A DNA stretch of 6,013 bases from assembly GCA_022573065.1 (NCBI GenBank), contig JACZUQ010000053.1, positions 1 to 6,013 on the forward strand. The letters run 5' to 3'. Shown here piece by piece: positions 4,578 to 6,013 of the stretch. Every line of letters starts with the position of its first letter. The first letter of the stretch is position 1. The notes beneath the pieces were generated by a model that was given only the letters and a program-made list of their open reading frames with translations, ran no database searches and had not been told where the DNA came from. This DNA comes from Nitrososphaerota archaeon. Lineage in GTDB: Archaea > Thermoproteota > Nitrososphaeria > Nitrososphaerales > Nitrosopumilaceae. Made by a program: the position numbers and the translations under genes.

Positions 4578-6013
4578 ATGGAAAAAATTGTAGTATTAGA
4601 TTTTGGATCTCAGTACAGTCATTTAATTTGTAGAAGAATTAGAGAGTTTTCTGCATATGCAGAACTTGTGCCTTATGATATTTCCATTGACGAACTTAAA
4701 AAACTAGAACCAAAAGGGATTATTTTTTCTGGGGGACCTTCAAGTGTCTATAATTCAGGTGCACCTATACCTAAAAAAGAAATTTTTGAAATGAAAATAC
4801 CTATACTAGGAATATGTTATGGTCATCAATTAATAGTAAATAATTTTGGAGGAAAAGTCAAGCATGCAAACAAAGAATATGGTTCTTCATTACTAACAAT
4901 TGAAAGTGATTCTGACTTACTTAGCGGAATGGGCGAATCAATAAGAGCATGGATGAGTCATGGTGATGAAGCAGAACAAATTCCATCGAGTTTTAAAATA
5001 ATTGGGCATACTGAAACTGCAAATGCTGCAGCTATTGCTAATCAAGAAAAATCAATTTACGGTATTCAATTTCATCCTGAAGTTGTACATACAGAACATG
5101 GAACTGAAATTCTGAAAAATTTTGCATTAAAAATTTGTAGAGTAAAACAAGAATGGACTATGGAAACTTTCGTAGAAAATACAGTAAATAAAATTTCAAA
5201 GATAGATGGCAATGTATTATGCGGTGTTAGCGGTGGAATTGATTCAACTGTTACTGCTCTACTAATTCAAAAAGCTATAGGAAATAGATTAAAATGTATC
5301 TTTGTAGATAATGGACTTTTAAGATTAGATGAAGAAAAAGAAATTGAAGAAATGTTTAAAAAAAATTTTTCTGTAAATTTTAATTCTGTAAATGCAAAAC
5401 AACAATTTTTATCAAAACTAAAAGGAGTAACTGAACCAGAACAAAAAAGAAAGATAGTGGGAGAAGAATTTATTAAAATCTTTACAGATTTTGCAGGAAA
5501 AAACGGACCATTCAAATGGCTTGCTCAAGGAACGCTTTATCCAGATGTAATTGAAAGTGGTGTTTCAAAAGGTCCTGCCTCAATTATTAAAACACATCAT
5601 AATGTAGGCGGCTTACCTGACTGGCTTAATCTTGAGATACTAGAACCGTTACGTGAATTATACAAAGATGAAGTACGAGAAATAGGAAAGATTCTTGGAG
5701 TTCCAAAGAAATTATTGTTTCGTCATCCATTTCCTGGACCAGGTCTTGCAGTGAGAATTATAGGTGAAGTAACTGACGAAAAGTTGAAAATTGCAAAAAT
5801 TGCAAGTAAGATTGTTGAAGAAGAATTAGAGGAGTCTCAACTCTATGACAAGGTCTGGCAAGCATTTGCAGTAGTAGGGGACGATAAAGCGGTTGGAGTT
5901 GTTGGAGATGAAAGAAAATATGGCAATATAGTAATGATTCGTGTGGTTGATTCCATAGATGCGATGACTGCAGATTGGACACGACTACCTCACGGTTTAC
6001 TTGAAAAAATCAG
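4578..6013 (+). CDS. guaA: GMP synthase (glutamine-hydrolysing), single-chain form, 3' end outside window
   Basis: GMP synthase makes GMP from XMP, ATP and glutamine in the cytoplasm. The window shows 478 codons; the usual length is about 505-525, so some 30 C-terminal residues are missing past the edge. The N-terminal class I glutamine amidotransferase domain (1 to about 190) starts VVLDFGSQYSHLI and carries the catalytic triad Cys80 (GICYGHQ), His166 and Glu168 (FHPEV). The ATP pyrophosphatase domain follows, with the PP-loop SGGIDS (218-223), FVDNGLLR (242-249), LAQGTLYPDVIES (315-327) and KTHHNVGGLP (338-347). The C-terminal XMP-binding and dimerisation domain has FRHPFPGPGLAVRI (381-394) and GDDKAVGVVGDERKYG (434-449). 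Both domains are in one chain, unlike the two-gene arrangement of many Euryarchaeota. Context: it is 4 bases behind the coiled-coil gene and in the same cluster as guaB, which makes its substrate XMP. All catalytic motifs seen are intact. Confidence 0.97.
   Translation, partial: MEKIVVLDFGSQYSHLICRRIREFSAYAELVPYDISIDELKKLEPKGIIFSGGPSSVYNSGAPIPKKEIFEMKIPILGICYGHQLIVNNFGGKVKHANKEYGSSLLTIESDSDLLSGMGESIRAWMSHGDEAEQIPSSFKIIGHTETANAAAIANQEKSIYGIQFHPEVVHTEHGTEILKNFALKICRVKQEWTMETFVENTVNKISKIDGNVLCGVSGGIDSTVTALLIQKAIGNRLKCIFVDNGLLRLDEEKEIEEMFKKNFSVNFNSVNAKQQFLSKLKGVTEPEQKRKIVGEEFIKIFTDFAGKNGPFKWLAQGTLYPDVIESGVSKGPASIIKTHHNVGGLPDWLNLEILEPLRELYKDEVREIGKILGVPKKLLFRHPFPGPGLAVRIIGEVTDEKLKIAKIASKIVEEELEESQLYDKVWQAFAVVGDDKAVGVVGDERKYGNIVMIRVVDSIDAMTADWTRLPHGLLEKI

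Noticed and set aside
5267..5982. Open minus-strand frames (5267-5515 and 5758-5982) inside guaA
   Set aside because: They are antisense to conserved GMP synthase motifs and have low-complexity products without motifs.
1..6013. Mobile elements, CRISPR arrays, tRNA genes or a defence island
   Set aside because: There are no long direct or inverted repeats, no repeat-spacer pattern, no cloverleaf-like sequence, and no transposase or nuclease gene. All genes but two are recognisable core metabolism.

Overview
The window looks like chromosomal DNA of a mesophilic archaeon, most likely an ammonia-oxidising Thaumarchaeon (Nitrososphaeria) close to Nitrosopumilus. The supporting signs are a strongly AT-rich composition, an archaeal-type pterin pyrophosphokinase (MptE) in place of bacterial FolK, TTG/GTG start codons, almost no Shine-Dalgarno sequences, and TATA-like boxes about 27 bases before start codons, as expected for leaderless archaeal transcripts. 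The genus is inferred from general resemblance and was not tested by any search.

Layout. Positions 1-342 (+) hold the C-terminal end of prephenate dehydratase (PheA), with its ACT regulatory domain. It meets, tail to tail, a small two-TM membrane protein on the minus strand (339-821); the two genes share a TTAA in which both stop codons lie, followed by a small hairpin. Next on the minus strand are guaB (IMP dehydrogenase, 879-2315) and a dihydropteroate synthase-like gene (2335 to about 3216/3240), separated by 19 bases and probably co-transcribed, dihydropteroate synthase first. Divergently on the plus strand come mptE (3251-3991), an unrecognised coiled-coil protein (4028-4573), and guaA (GMP synthetase, 4578 to beyond the window end). 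The last two are 4 bases apart and form a transcription unit.

How the genes work together. GuaB (IMP to XMP) and GuaA (XMP to GMP) make guanine nucleotides. GTP is the precursor of the pterin ring, which MptE activates as 6-hydroxymethyl-7,8-dihydropterin diphosphate and the dihydropteroate synthase-like enzyme condenses with an aminobenzoate partner. The window therefore holds a compact divergent cluster linking guanine nucleotide synthesis to the C1-carrier pterin pathway, with one unknown coiled-coil gene embedded in it.

I see no tRNA, rRNA, CRISPR array, insertion sequence or other mobile DNA, and no gene-free stretch longer than about 60 bases. The region is core metabolism and not accessory DNA. 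The points most worth a second look are an IMP dehydrogenase flap without the usual Arg-Tyr pair, a dihydropteroate synthase loop without the usual Arg, the very tight divergent promoter region, and the unknown protein upstream of guaA.
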